Shown piece after piece: positions 24,819 through 32,600 of a stretch of 36,316 bases of DNA; the first letter of the stretch is position 1; each line of letters starts with the position of its first letter. The notes beneath the pieces are model-generated. The model did not search any database, was not told where the DNA came from, and was given only the letters and a program-made list of their open reading frames with translations. This DNA is from an uncultured Verrucomicrobiota bacterium (lineage in GTDB: Bacteria > Verrucomicrobiota > Verrucomicrobiia > Verrucomicrobiales > Akkermansiaceae). Position numbers and translations under genes: made by a program. The stretch lies in the NCBI GenBank assembly GCA_937867415.1, contig CALMKO010000311.1, positions 1 to 36,316 of the forward strand. The letters are read 5' to 3'.

Positions 24819-24847
24819 ATCAAATAAAGAACGTTCGGACGAATCAA
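24819..24847 (-). promoter_or_regulatory. Possible sigma-70-type promoter of the RRM gene
   Basis: On the minus strand, TTGATT (24842-24847) and TTTGAT (24819-24824) are separated by 17 bases, each matching four of six consensus positions. Transcription would start close to the outer end of the leader hairpin. The match is weak. Confidence 0.3.
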
Positions 24848-25025
24848 GTCGTTCAAGCGAACTGAGTTATGGTCTGCATGAAATCATTTAGCAAGAATTC
24901 ATTTTATTTAGTTTTCGCCGCCTGGGGTCGTGGTCCGCGCCAAGTCTTTTGTGGCAAGGGGAAATGGAGCTTGACGCATGGGCGCAGGATTTCTGTCCTT
25001 ATCCCAGAAACTGAAAAATCCAACC

Positions 25026-25346
25026 ATGTCCCAGCCACCGCCCGATCAATCCGACTTTATTCATAGTGAAAAATTCCTTCAGGAGCTGATGAAGAGGCAG
25101 TTGAAGCTTTCCATTTCATGTGCCACGGCCTTTGCGGTGCTTTTATTCGGGCTGCCTCTGATGAATTACCTGTTGCCCGGGCTAATGGCTCAACGGGTCG
25201 GAGGTTTCACGCTGTCGTGGTTGATTCTCGGGGTCTTGTTCTTCCCTTATGTGTGGATCATCGCCCGGGTATTCATCACCCGTTCCATGGCATTGGAAGT
25301 GGATGAAGTCCGGCATGCTGCGGAGGGCAATCATCGTCAGTCTTAA
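25026..25346 (+). CDS. DUF485 small membrane protein, symporter partner
   Basis: From ATG 25026 the protein has 106 residues with two membrane spans (about 35-60, ISCATAFAVLLFGLPLMNYLLP, and about 68-92, FTLSWLILGVLFFPYVWIIARVF). Before the first span lies the FLQELMKRQLKLS segment typical of DUF485 proteins. These are nearly always encoded directly before sodium/solute symporters of the ActP type, as YjcH is in enteric bacteria, and that is the case here: the symporter ATG follows 13 bases after this stop. It probably assists or modulates the transporter. The frame is open further upstream, but the homologous part begins here. Confidence 0.85.
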   Translation: MSQPPPDQSDFIHSEKFLQELMKRQLKLSISCATAFAVLLFGLPLMNYLLPGLMAQRVGGFTLSWLILGVLFFPYVWIIARVFITRSMALEVDEVRHAAEGNHRQS

Positions 25347-25359
25347 CAGAATCTATCAA

Positions 25360-27192
25360 ATGCAGATCGATTATTGGATTCTGGGGTTTTCCGCGGTGAC
25401 GGTGGCCGTGACGATATGGATGGGCTTTCGCTCGGCGAAGACATCGAAGTCCGCCTCGGACTTTTTTGTTGCCGGGCGCTCGGTATCGGTTGGGTGGAAT
25501 GCCTCGGCGATTTCCGGCGAGTATCTAAGTGCGGCGAGCTTCATGGGGATCGCAGGCATGGTGATGTTGTCAGGTTATGACGCGCTGTGGTATCCGGTTT
25601 GTTATGCGTGTGGATATTTGTTTTTGTTATTGTTCATCGCGGGTCCGCTGCGGCGCTTCGGGGCTTATACCATCCCGGACTTCGCGGAGGGGCGCTATGA
25701 TTCGCCGGTTTTCCGGAAAATCGCGGTGTGCTTTGTGCTGTTTATTGGATTTTTCTACACCATGCCTCAGATGAAGGGTGCCGGGACGACGCTGGCGTAT
25801 ATCTTTAAGGGAGTGGATTTCCGGGGAACCATGTTCCAGTTTCTAGCTCCGCTTGATGATTTAGGTAGAATGACTCCTGGAATCCCTTATTGGTTTGGTG
25901 TCGCCATTGTCGGGTTAGTCATCACGCTGAACGTCGCCTTGGGCGGGATGAAGGGCATCACGCTGGTGCAGGCGGTGCAGTATTGGATCAAGATGTTCGC
26001 CATTTCCGTGCCGATCTTCGTTCTGTTAGCGGTATATGGTGGCTATGGAAAGAATCTTGCGCTGAACAAGTCCGCGATGGATACGCCACCGGCGGTGGTG
26101 CAAACGGTGGAGCCTCTCAAAGCCGAGCGGCTTGCCTTGCCGGATAAGGCACCCAAGGATGAGGCATGGATTGCACCATTCGGTCCACTTACTTCCAAGG
26201 CGGCAAAGGCGGCGGGCTTGTCGGCGGAGGAGGCCAAGCCGTATTCCTTACTTTATACCTTCTCGCTGATCGTCGCGCTGGTCTGTGGCACGGCAGGGCT
26301 GCCTCACATCCTGGTGCGTTTCTATACCAATCCGGATGGGGTGGCGGCGAAGAAGACGACAATGTGGGTGATGATCCTGATCGGTGTCTTCTATGTGTTC
26401 CCGCCGATATTCGGGGTGTTGGGGCGGAATTTTCTTCCCGAGTTGTATGCGGCGTCGGGCTCGAAGGGGCCTGATAAAGTGGTGTTGGAGCTTCCCGTTT
26501 TGATTCGTGAAAAATATGGGATTCTGGGGTCGATCCTGAGCGGCATCACCTGTGCCGGGGCCTTTGCGGCATTCATGAGCACATTCTCCGGCTTGCTGGT
26601 GTCGATGACAAGCGCGCTGGCGCACGATGTCTATGGCCGGATGTTGCGGCCGGGGTCATCGGCTGGGGAGCGGATGAGAATGTTCAAGTGGTGTGCCATC
26701 GGGGTGGGTGGGATTTCGGTTCTGTTAGGATCGGTGGTCGAGCCTTTGGAAATCAACTTCATGGTCGGGCAGGCATTCGCGATCGCGGCGGCGAGTTATT
26801 TCCCGCTGCTGTTCATGAGCGTGTGGTGGCGGGGGATGACGATGAAGGGCGCGGCCACGGGGATGTTGACCGGCGGGCTTTGCGCGTTGTTCTCCGCCAC
26901 GGTGGTGAATGCCAGCACGCTTGCCCTGGACAAGGGGGCGATGGGCAGGTTGTTCTCCCCATTTGCGGGGATCAATGATTTTTGGAAAGCGCATCCCTTG
27001 CTGAGGATCCTCGCGGAACAGCCAGCCATCTGGTCGGTGCCGCTGGCGATCGGGCTGATGATCATCGTCTCCAAGATGACCCGTCGGACGGTGCCTGCGG
27101 ATATCCGGATGAAGATGCTCGTTCTTCACGCGCCCGAGGCCCTGGGCCTGAAGCAGGAATACATTCAAGAGCACCAAGGCCCGGCGCACTGA
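25360..27192 (+). CDS. Sodium:solute symporter family protein, ActP (acetate permease)-like
   Basis: The 610-residue protein has about 13 membrane spans. Family features include SASDFFVAGRSVSVGWNASAISGEYLSAASFMG near residues 30-65, GAYTIPDFAEGRY near 105, PQMKGAGTTLAYIF near 140, and the ActP-type GTAGLPHILVRFYTNPDG near 315. A soluble insert of roughly 70 residues (about 235-300) rich in Ala, Lys and Pro lies between two spans. ActP-like members import short monocarboxylates such as acetate with sodium. Substrate assignment follows from the family and the DUF485 neighbour only; propionate, pyruvate or glycolate are possible. The start at 25360 is chosen because earlier codons overlap the DUF485 gene. 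Confidence 0.88.
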   Translation: MQIDYWILGFSAVTVAVTIWMGFRSAKTSKSASDFFVAGRSVSVGWNASAISGEYLSAASFMGIAGMVMLSGYDALWYPVCYACGYLFLLLFIAGPLRRFGAYTIPDFAEGRYDSPVFRKIAVCFVLFIGFFYTMPQMKGAGTTLAYIFKGVDFRGTMFQFLAPLDDLGRMTPGIPYWFGVAIVGLVITLNVALGGMKGITLVQAVQYWIKMFAISVPIFVLLAVYGGYGKNLALNKSAMDTPPAVVQTVEPLKAERLALPDKAPKDEAWIAPFGPLTSKAAKAAGLSAEEAKPYSLLYTFSLIVALVCGTAGLPHILVRFYTNPDGVAAKKTTMWVMILIGVFYVFPPIFGVLGRNFLPELYAASGSKGPDKVVLELPVLIREKYGILGSILSGITCAGAFAAFMSTFSGLLVSMTSALAHDVYGRMLRPGSSAGERMRMFKWCAIGVGGISVLLGSVVEPLEINFMVGQAFAIAAASYFPLLFMSVWWRGMTMKGAATGMLTGGLCALFSATVVNASTLALDKGAMGRLFSPFAGINDFWKAHPLLRILAEQPAIWSVPLAIGLMIIVSKMTRRTVPADIRMKMLVLHAPEALGLKQEYIQEHQGPAH

Positions 27193-27220
27193 GTGGTGTG
27201 CCGGGGTGGGGTGGGCGGAA

Positions 27221-27787
27221 TCACACTTTCATGAGGTCCGCTTCTTTGGCGATGGCGTGCTCCTCGATTTTTTTGGTGTATTTGTTGGTGAGCTCCTGCA
27301 CGTCCTTTTCGAACGACTTCTGACCGTCTTCGGTGAGGATGTTCTCGGCCTTCATTTTTTTCGCGGCGTCGATGCCGTCCTTGCGGGCGGCGCGGAGGCG
27401 GACCTTGGCCTCCTCGGCGAGTTGTTTGATCATTTTCACCATGTCGCGCCGGCGTTCTTCGGATAGTTCGGGGATGGGCACACGGATCGAGCGGTCTGCG
27501 GCGGCTGGGTTGAGGCCAAGCTTGCATTCGCGGATCGCACGCTCGATGTCGCGGGTGGTGGCGGGGTCGAAGGGCTGCACCATGAGCATGCGCGGCTCGG
27601 GCGAGCTGATGACGGCGATGCTCTTGAGCTTGGAAATGGCTCCGTAGGCGTGGACGTGAACGTCCAGATTCTCGATCAGGGCGGGACTGGCTTTACCGGT
27701 GCGCACCCCGGCGAATTCGTGCATGAGGTAGTCCACGCACTTGGTCATGGCGTCCTCGACGTCAAAGATGGCTTCTTCTGGGTCCAT
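27221..27787 (-). CDS. frr: Ribosome recycling factor
   Basis: RRF, together with EF-G, splits post-termination ribosomes. The 188-residue length is standard. Conserved parts are visible: VRTGKASPALIENLDVHVHAYGA near 30-50, PFDPATTRDIERAIRECKLGLNP near 78-100, IRVPIPELSEERRRDMVKMIKQLAEEAKVRLRAARKD near 108-145, and ILTEDGQKSFEKDVQELTNKY near the end. It follows pyrH, the common bacterial order, with a 42-base gap filled by a direct repeat. tsf and rpsB, often further upstream in other bacteria, are not present. Confidence 0.97.
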   Translation of the reverse strand: MDPEEAIFDVEDAMTKCVDYLMHEFAGVRTGKASPALIENLDVHVHAYGAISKLKSIAVISSPEPRMLMVQPFDPATTRDIERAIRECKLGLNPAAADRSIRVPIPELSEERRRDMVKMIKQLAEEAKVRLRAARKDGIDAAKKMKAENILTEDGQKSFEKDVQELTNKYTKKIEEHAIAKEADLMKV

Positions 27788-27792
27788 GGGAA

Positions 27793-27830
27793 ATTTGGGA
27801 TTTGAGATTGGAGATTTGGGATTTGAGATT
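27793..27830. repeat. Two 17-bp direct repeats in the pyrH-frr gap
   Basis: The sequence ATTTGGGATTTGAGATT occurs twice without mismatch (27793-27809 and 27814-27830) with a 4-base spacer, filling nearly all of the gap between pyrH and frr; the second copy touches the pyrH stop. It is AT-rich compared with its surroundings. Confidence 0.9.
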
Positions 27831-28567
27831 TATTCGCCGTGGACCAGGGTGCCGATGGGTTGGCCGCGGAGTGCGTGGGAAAGGTTGCCGTGGGGGCCGA
27901 GATCGAAGACGATGATGGGGACGTGGTTGTCCATGCACAGGCTGAAGGCGGTGGCATCCATGACGCTGAGTCTCTTGGAAAGGCATTCCTGGAAGGTGAC
28001 TGTCTCGTAGCGCACGGCATCCGGGTTGTGGCGGGGGTCGCTGTCATAGACACCATCCACCTGGGTGGCCTTGAGGATCACATCCGCTCCCATTTCACTG
28101 GCACGAAGGGCGGCGGTGGTATCGGTGGAGAAGAATGGATTGCCGGTGCCGGCGGCGAAGATGACGACCTTGCCTTCGTCAAGTTGGCGCTCGGCCTTGC
28201 GGCGGATGAAGGTTTCCGCGACGTTTTTCATTTCGATGGCGGACTGGACGACACAGCTGACTCCATGATGCTCGAGGGCTCCTTCGAGGGCGAGGGCATT
28301 CATGACCGTGGCGAGCATTCCGACGTAATCGGCGGTGGCGCGATCCATACCCCGGGCGGAGGCGCTGGCACCGCGCCAGAAATTCCCGCCGCCGACGACG
28401 ATGCCGAGCTGGAGGCCGCCTTCCACAGCTTCGCGGATTTCGAGGGCGATGCGGTCAACGATCTCTGGAGAGATGTTGTCGCGGGAGCCTGGGCCACGAA
28501 GGGCTTCTCCGCTGAGTTTGAGAATGGCACGTTTGAAGGGACGGGGATCTTTAGGGCGGTGTGGCAT
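27830..28567 (-). CDS. pyrH: UMP kinase
   Basis: PyrH phosphorylates UMP to UDP with ATP and is specific to bacteria and archaea. From ATG 28567 there are 245 residues beginning near [11 protein letters not shown], with the nucleotide-binding [10 protein letters not shown], the UMP-binding [53 protein letters not shown] and the C-terminal GTLVHG. The open frame extends 18 codons upstream, but the extra residues lack similarity. It is first in the pyrH-frr pair and divergent from the histidine kinase gene. Confidence 0.97.
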   Translation of the reverse strand: MPHRPKDPRPFKRAILKLSGEALRGPGSRDNISPEIVDRIALEIREAVEGGLQLGIVVGGGNFWRGASASARGMDRATADYVGMLATVMNALALEGALEHHGVSCVVQSAIEMKNVAETFIRRKAERQLDEGKVVIFAAGTGNPFFSTDTTAALRASEMGADVILKATQVDGVYDSDPRHNPDAVRYETVTFQECLSKRLSVMDATAFSLCMDNHVPIIVFDLGPHGNLSHALRGQPIGTLVHGE

Positions 28568-28723
28568 ACGGGATTGGAGCTGGCCGATGAAAGCGGAAAG
28601 CGCCCCTGCTTGAAAAGGCAAAACACGGAATCAATTCAGCATGCTGCGATTTTTGGTGATTTCCTGAAATCCTGAAATTCCGTGTTCCCTCGCAAGCTGC
28701 GGATACGCTAGAAGATCTGGCAG

Positions 28724-30799
28724 ATGAAGTGCGCGGCGGGTTTATCGTGGATGTGGGCGTTATGGCTCGTGATGGCGGGGGCTGCCCGGGCGGATGACGC
28801 GCCGTGGGACGAGCGCTTGGCGGGAACGTTTTCGGGGAGGCTCAGAGAGATTGGAAATGAGTTGAAAGCGCTGGAGCCGCAGCTTGCAGCGCTGCCGAGC
28901 CTGCCGATCGATGACCAGGGAGGCACCGGCGGCTACGCGGGAATTTATGCGACTGCCGTGCCGGCGGCGGGCACCCGGGCTGCGGTGGAAGTGCGTTGGG
29001 GGGGCGGTGCCTTGATTGACAAGGTCGCGTTGGTTCCAGCGCGGAGGTATGATGCGAGGGGGCTCGACGCGCAATACGGGATGCCGGAGGCCTTCACGGT
29101 GGAGTTGATCAATGAAGCGGGTGAGGTGGTGCGGCGGGTGGCGCGGGAGGTGGACACCCGTGCCGACCGGGTGCGGCACGGGCACCCGTTCGTCTATCAG
29201 GTGTCGCCGGCGGTGGAGGCGAGCGGGATCCGCGTTTCAGGTGACAAGCTGATCCCGGACTCCGAGGGTGAGGGGACTTTCGTACATGCCTGGGCTGAGT
29301 TGTTTGCTTTCCAAGCCGAGAGGAATGTGGCGCTGGGGCAGAAGGTGGAGAGCATCGGCGGAAGTGCGCCGCCCGCACCCTGGCACTGGAGCGCCGCCTT
29401 CCTGGTCGATGGCCAGGTGCCGCTGGGCCTGCCCGAGGTTCCTGCGGAGGAACATGCCAACATTGGCTGGCTCTCCGAGGGGCGGGAAAGCCCGAATGAG
29501 GCGGTGTCCCTGAGTGTGAATCTGGGCGAGGCGATGGCGATCGATTCCGTGCGCTTGATCCCCGCCAAGCGTCCGACGTCGGATTTGCCGAGCGGATTTG
29601 GTTTTCCGCGGAAGCTCAGGATTTACGTTTCCGAGAGCGGCGAGCCCGGGGATGCGGGGAATTGGAAAATGGTCGCGGGGCTGGATCTCCGCAATCCAGG
29701 ACATAATCCGGTGTTGGTGCGGTTTGAGCAGCTCAAGACGCGCTTTGTCAAAATCGAGGCGGTGGAGCTGTGGAAGGCATTTGAAAGTTATCCGGCATTT
29801 TTTGCGCTGAGCGAGGTGGAAGTGCTCTCGGATGCGCGGAATCAAGTGTTAGGGAAAGCGGTGTATTCCTCGGACGGGATGCTCAATGTCTTCGCGCCAG
29901 GCGGGCGTTTCTGGACCTCGGCGGCGCTCAGTGATGGATTCGGTCCGGATGGGCGGCTGGTTTCCACTCGCACTTGGATGAACCAGTTGGATATGCGCCT
30001 CACGCTGGAGCGGCGGCGGCATGATTTGCTGGCGGAGTCTGCAAATCTAGTGGGCAATTGGCGGCGTGCGGGGCAGATCGGGTTGGCCTTGTTAGGGTTG
30101 CTGGGGGCATTCTTGGTGGTCGTTTTGCCGATCCGATATCGGCTCCATGCGCGGGAGGAACTGCTCAAGGTGAGGGAACGCATTGCGGGAGATTTGCATG
30201 ACGAGGTGGGCAGCAATCTGGGGAGTATTCAAATGTTTGCGGATCTGGCAGAGGGGCGCTCGGGTGGCTCGGACGAACTGAAGCGGATCCAACGGATCGC
30301 CGCGGAGACGGTGAGCGCGGTGCGTGACATCGTGTGGCTGCTCCGGCCGGAGGGTGATCACCGGATTGGCACGGTCGAGCATCTGCGTGAGACCAGCTCC
30401 ATCATGTTGGAGTCCCTCGAGTGGAAGTTCACGGCGGATGAAGAGGCGTGGCAGGTTGAACTTCCGGAAGAGTCGAACCGCGACTTGTTTTTGTTTTTCC
30501 GCGAAGCGCTTCACAACATCATGCGTCACGCCAAGGCGAAGAAGGTATCGGTGCGTGCGGAGCGGGTCGGGGGTGGGCTCAAGCTGCTGATTTCGGATGA
30601 TGGGGTAGGCATCGTGCCAGAGCGCTTGGAGCGCCCGTCCACCTTGCGGGCCCTGCGCCAGCGCTCGGCGGCGCTGGGGGCGGAGTTGCAGGTCAAGACT
30701 AGCCCGGGCGAAGGGACGCGGCTGGAGTTGACGGTGCCGCTGGAACGCAAGCGGGCGAAGAAGAGGTCGGAACCTCCACTTCCGTCCGATCCTGTCTGA
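28724..30799 (+). CDS. Sensor histidine kinase (HisKA_3/NarL type) with two extracytoplasmic discoidin-like domains
   Basis: The 691-residue protein has a signal peptide (residues 1-24, ending GAARA) and a large periplasmic part. Two beta-rich modules at about 60-190 and 195-370 resemble F5/8 type C (discoidin) carbohydrate-binding domains; one repeating pattern is the pair VRWGGGALIDKVALVPARR and LGEAMAIDSVRLIPAKR. A membrane span lies at about 447-468. The cytoplasmic kinase has the dimerisation/phosphorylation motif RERIAGDLHDEVGSNLGSIQ with His492, then an ATPase domain with N-box FREALHNIMRHAKAKK near 592-607 and the G1 box DDGVGI near 625. A LuxR-type response regulator follows 44 bases later. 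The ligand is unknown; a glycan is an inference from the fold. Confidence 0.87.
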   Translation: MKCAAGLSWMWALWLVMAGAARADDAPWDERLAGTFSGRLREIGNELKALEPQLAALPSLPIDDQGGTGGYAGIYATAVPAAGTRAAVEVRWGGGALIDKVALVPARRYDARGLDAQYGMPEAFTVELINEAGEVVRRVAREVDTRADRVRHGHPFVYQVSPAVEASGIRVSGDKLIPDSEGEGTFVHAWAELFAFQAERNVALGQKVESIGGSAPPAPWHWSAAFLVDGQVPLGLPEVPAEEHANIGWLSEGRESPNEAVSLSVNLGEAMAIDSVRLIPAKRPTSDLPSGFGFPRKLRIYVSESGEPGDAGNWKMVAGLDLRNPGHNPVLVRFEQLKTRFVKIEAVELWKAFESYPAFFALSEVEVLSDARNQVLGKAVYSSDGMLNVFAPGGRFWTSAALSDGFGPDGRLVSTRTWMNQLDMRLTLERRRHDLLAESANLVGNWRRAGQIGLALLGLLGAFLVVVLPIRYRLHAREELLKVRERIAGDLHDEVGSNLGSIQMFADLAEGRSGGSDELKRIQRIAAETVSAVRDIVWLLRPEGDHRIGTVEHLRETSSIMLESLEWKFTADEEAWQVELPEESNRDLFLFFREALHNIMRHAKAKKVSVRAERVGGGLKLLISDDGVGIVPERLERPSTLRALRQRSAALGAELQVKTSPGEGTRLELTVPLERKRAKKRSEPPLPSDPV

Positions 30800-30843
30800 A
30801 GCTTCGCCTTTTCAAGCCGCGCAATTGCTTTAACCTCTCCCCC

Positions 30844-31515
30844 ATGTCCGACCTGCTTCCCACGAAAGAAAAACCGATCCGGCTCGTTTTGATCGAAGAT
30901 CATGCGGATTTCCGGGAATCCGTGTCGATGGTGCTTGAAGAGCGGGGCGGCTACCAATGCGTGGGTGGTTTCTCGACGATGGAGGATGCGTTGGAGGCCT
31001 TCCGTGGAGGTTTGCTCGCGGATTTGGTTTTGTCAGACCTTGGGCTGCCGGGGATGAGTGGGATCGTTGGGATTCGCAAGGTGCGCGAGCTTTTGCCCGA
31101 GGCGCGGGTGCTGGTGCTCACTGCATTCACGGATAAGGCGAAGGTTTTCGCGGCGCTGGAAGCAGGGGCTCATGGCTACCTCGTCAAGGCTGGCAGCGCG
31201 ACCCGGCTGATGGAGACTCTTGAAGAAGTCCTTGCGGGTGGGACGCCGCTGGATCCGAAAATCGCGGGGATGATCCTACAGACATTCCGCCAACTCAGTC
31301 CGATTCCGGGGGCGGAGGCGCTTTCCCCGAGGGAGTGCGAGGTCTTGCAACTCTCTGCAAAGGGCCTGAATCGCCAGGAAATCGCCGACGAGCTGAAAAT
31401 CAGCCAGCACTCCGCTACCGAGTACATCAAGCGCAGCTTTGATAAACTCCACGTGCGCAGCTTGCCCGCCGCCGTGAGTGAGGCGATCCGCCGCGGATTC
31501 CTTGATTTGTCCTGA
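30844..31515 (+). CDS. Response regulator, NarL/FixJ (LuxR-type HTH) family
   Basis: The 223-residue protein pairs a receiver domain (12-130) with a LuxR-type DNA-binding domain (160-215). Receiver residues are clear: acidic pair E18/D19, phosphoacceptor Asp65 in LVLSDLGLPG, Thr93 in LTAFTD and Lys115 in YLVKAG. The HTH reads LSPRECEVLQLSAKGLNRQEIADELKIS followed by HSATEYIKRSFDKLHVRS, close to the NarL pattern. It lies behind the kinase of the matching type and is thus its cognate regulator. A strong terminator lies 135 bases downstream, with a structured segment in between (see the ncRNA entry). Targets are unknown. Confidence 0.94.
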   Translation: MSDLLPTKEKPIRLVLIEDHADFRESVSMVLEERGGYQCVGGFSTMEDALEAFRGGLLADLVLSDLGLPGMSGIVGIRKVRELLPEARVLVLTAFTDKAKVFAALEAGAHGYLVKAGSATRLMETLEEVLAGGTPLDPKIAGMILQTFRQLSPIPGAEALSPRECEVLQLSAKGLNRQEIADELKISQHSATEYIKRSFDKLHVRSLPAAVSEAIRRGFLDLS

Positions 31516-31553
31516 TTTTACCCCGCAAACCCACGTGATCGCGTGTGTCCCAT

Positions 31554-31683
31554 AATTTGGTGACATGACAAATTTCTGAAAAGCTGACACCTTTGCGGCG
31601 TCGAGGGGAGAGGTCCCCGGTTTCATGAAGAGGTTCATGACAGAAATTTGGGGGTCACGTGAGTGCGTGACCCCCTTCTTTTT
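31554..31683 (+). ncRNA. Candidate structured small RNA or 3'-UTR-derived RNA, with two GAGG-loop hairpins
   Basis: This intergenic stretch has no protein-coding frame of note but has ordered structure. Hairpin A is GGGGA-GAGG-TCCCC (31605-31618). Hairpin B is TCATGAA-GAGG-TTCATGA (31623-31640). The flanking arms CAAATTTCTG (31569-31578) and CAGAAATTTG (31641-31650) form a 10-bp inverted repeat enclosing both. The left arm can alternatively pair with AATTTG (31554-31559). A 10-bp terminator with U-tract follows directly (31650-31683). CATAAT at 31551-31556 could be a -10 box, but no clear -35 was found. It may be an independent sRNA or be cut from the regulator mRNA. I do not recognise a known RNA family. 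Confidence 0.5.
31650..31683 (+). terminator. Strong Rho-independent terminator
   Basis: A perfect 10-bp stem (GGGGGTCACG at 31650-31659, complement at 31666-31675) with a 6-base loop is followed by TTCTTTTT. It ends the two-component operon and the candidate RNA on the plus strand. The minus strand has only a weak U-tract. Confidence 0.95.
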
Positions 31684-31715
31684 GCCCGCATGGCTCGTAT
31701 CCGCCTGTGATCGGA

Positions 31716-32279
31716 TCAGTCGGGCGAGTTGGCGGTTCCGACGCTGAACTCACATCCAAGATCACGCAGGCTTGCCTTAGCGTCATCCGCGCCCTCGATG
31801 GTCAGGATCACCGGCAGTGCCTGCGTTTGGGGCCGCTGGTATTCCTCCAGAGTTTTTTTGAGTGCGATGATGGTCAGTTTGAGAATCTGGCGGCTTGTTA
31901 AATCCACCTCGGGTGGGATCGCAAGTTCTGCGACGTTCAGGCTCACCAGAAGTATGCCATTTTCGATTTTCCCGACGATTCCGATGTTGGAAATAACTAA
32001 CAAGTTCGCCTCCTGCACCTTGTAGTTCGGATGGTTCGTTGGAATCAGATGGGGGCTGCGGATGGCATCGACCAAGGCCTCGGGAAAGGCCCCGGTGAGG
32101 GCCATGGGGCGCGGCATCACGGACGCTTGCAAGGCCTCGCCGATCTCGGAAATCGCGCCGTCACCATCCGTTCCATGCAAGCTCAAGGGCTCGAAAATCG
32201 GCACGACCATGATCGTGGAGGCAAGTCCCATCCCCAAGGTTGAAACATGAAACAAGCACAGGATGAAAAACTTTCTCAT
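31716..32279 (-). CDS. Exported protein of unknown function
   Basis: This 187-residue protein has a signal peptide (MRKFFILCLFHVSTLGMGLAS) and a mixed alpha/beta body with no family that I recognise. A central hydrophobic strand region (EANLLVISNIGIVGKIENGILLVSLNVAELAIPPE) and a following helix (SRQILKLTIIALKKTLEEYQR) are visible; one cysteine lies in the signal and one near the C-terminus. The base composition looks a little more AT-rich than that of its neighbours. It is convergent with the two-component operon across the terminator and divergent from kdsD across a 321-base gap. It may be periplasmic; no function is claimed. Confidence 0.7.
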   Translation of the reverse strand: MRKFFILCLFHVSTLGMGLASTIMVVPIFEPLSLHGTDGDGAISEIGEALQASVMPRPMALTGAFPEALVDAIRSPHLIPTNHPNYKVQEANLLVISNIGIVGKIENGILLVSLNVAELAIPPEVDLTSRQILKLTIIALKKTLEEYQRPQTQALPVILTIEGADDAKASLRDLGCEFSVGTANSPD

Positions 32280-32600
32280 GGGTGCATCTTGCTTGATAAT
32301 CCGTCACATTGCCAGCGCAAAAGGCTGGCGTCCTCAGCGCCCCACTGAAACGGTTTGGCGGCATTGTTTCGGTCGATGCTGACCGCTAGTTGAGAGGTTT
32401 TTCGAACTTCATCCGCCGGGGTGAACGGTCCGATAAGTTCGGAAGGTGAATTGTAAATGCAAGGTGTCACTGAACAAGATTCAAATCCACCGTGAACTGG
32501 TAGGGTTTTGGAATTGGGAAGAGTCGTGGCCTTGGGCCGCTGGCCAGCCGCTTCGCCCCTGCGCTTGCCAAGTGGCCCGATCTTCGCTTGTCATGGGGGC
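32280..32600. other. Intergenic region, 321 bases, no gene supported
   Basis: It holds the divergent upstream regions of the exported protein and kdsD. A 6-bp hairpin (GCCAGC, GCTGGC at 32311-32329) and a 10-bp palindrome GCTGGCCAGC near 32539-32548 are present. A 64-codon GTG frame on the minus strand ends by overlapping the next ATG, but it has no recognisable content. Confidence 0.5.

Noticed and set aside
32276-32470. A 64-codon minus-strand frame overlapping the start of the exported-protein gene by ATGA
   Set aside because: The overlap is suggestive, but the frame begins with GTG without a ribosome-binding site and its sequence shows no structure or family; too weak to call a gene.
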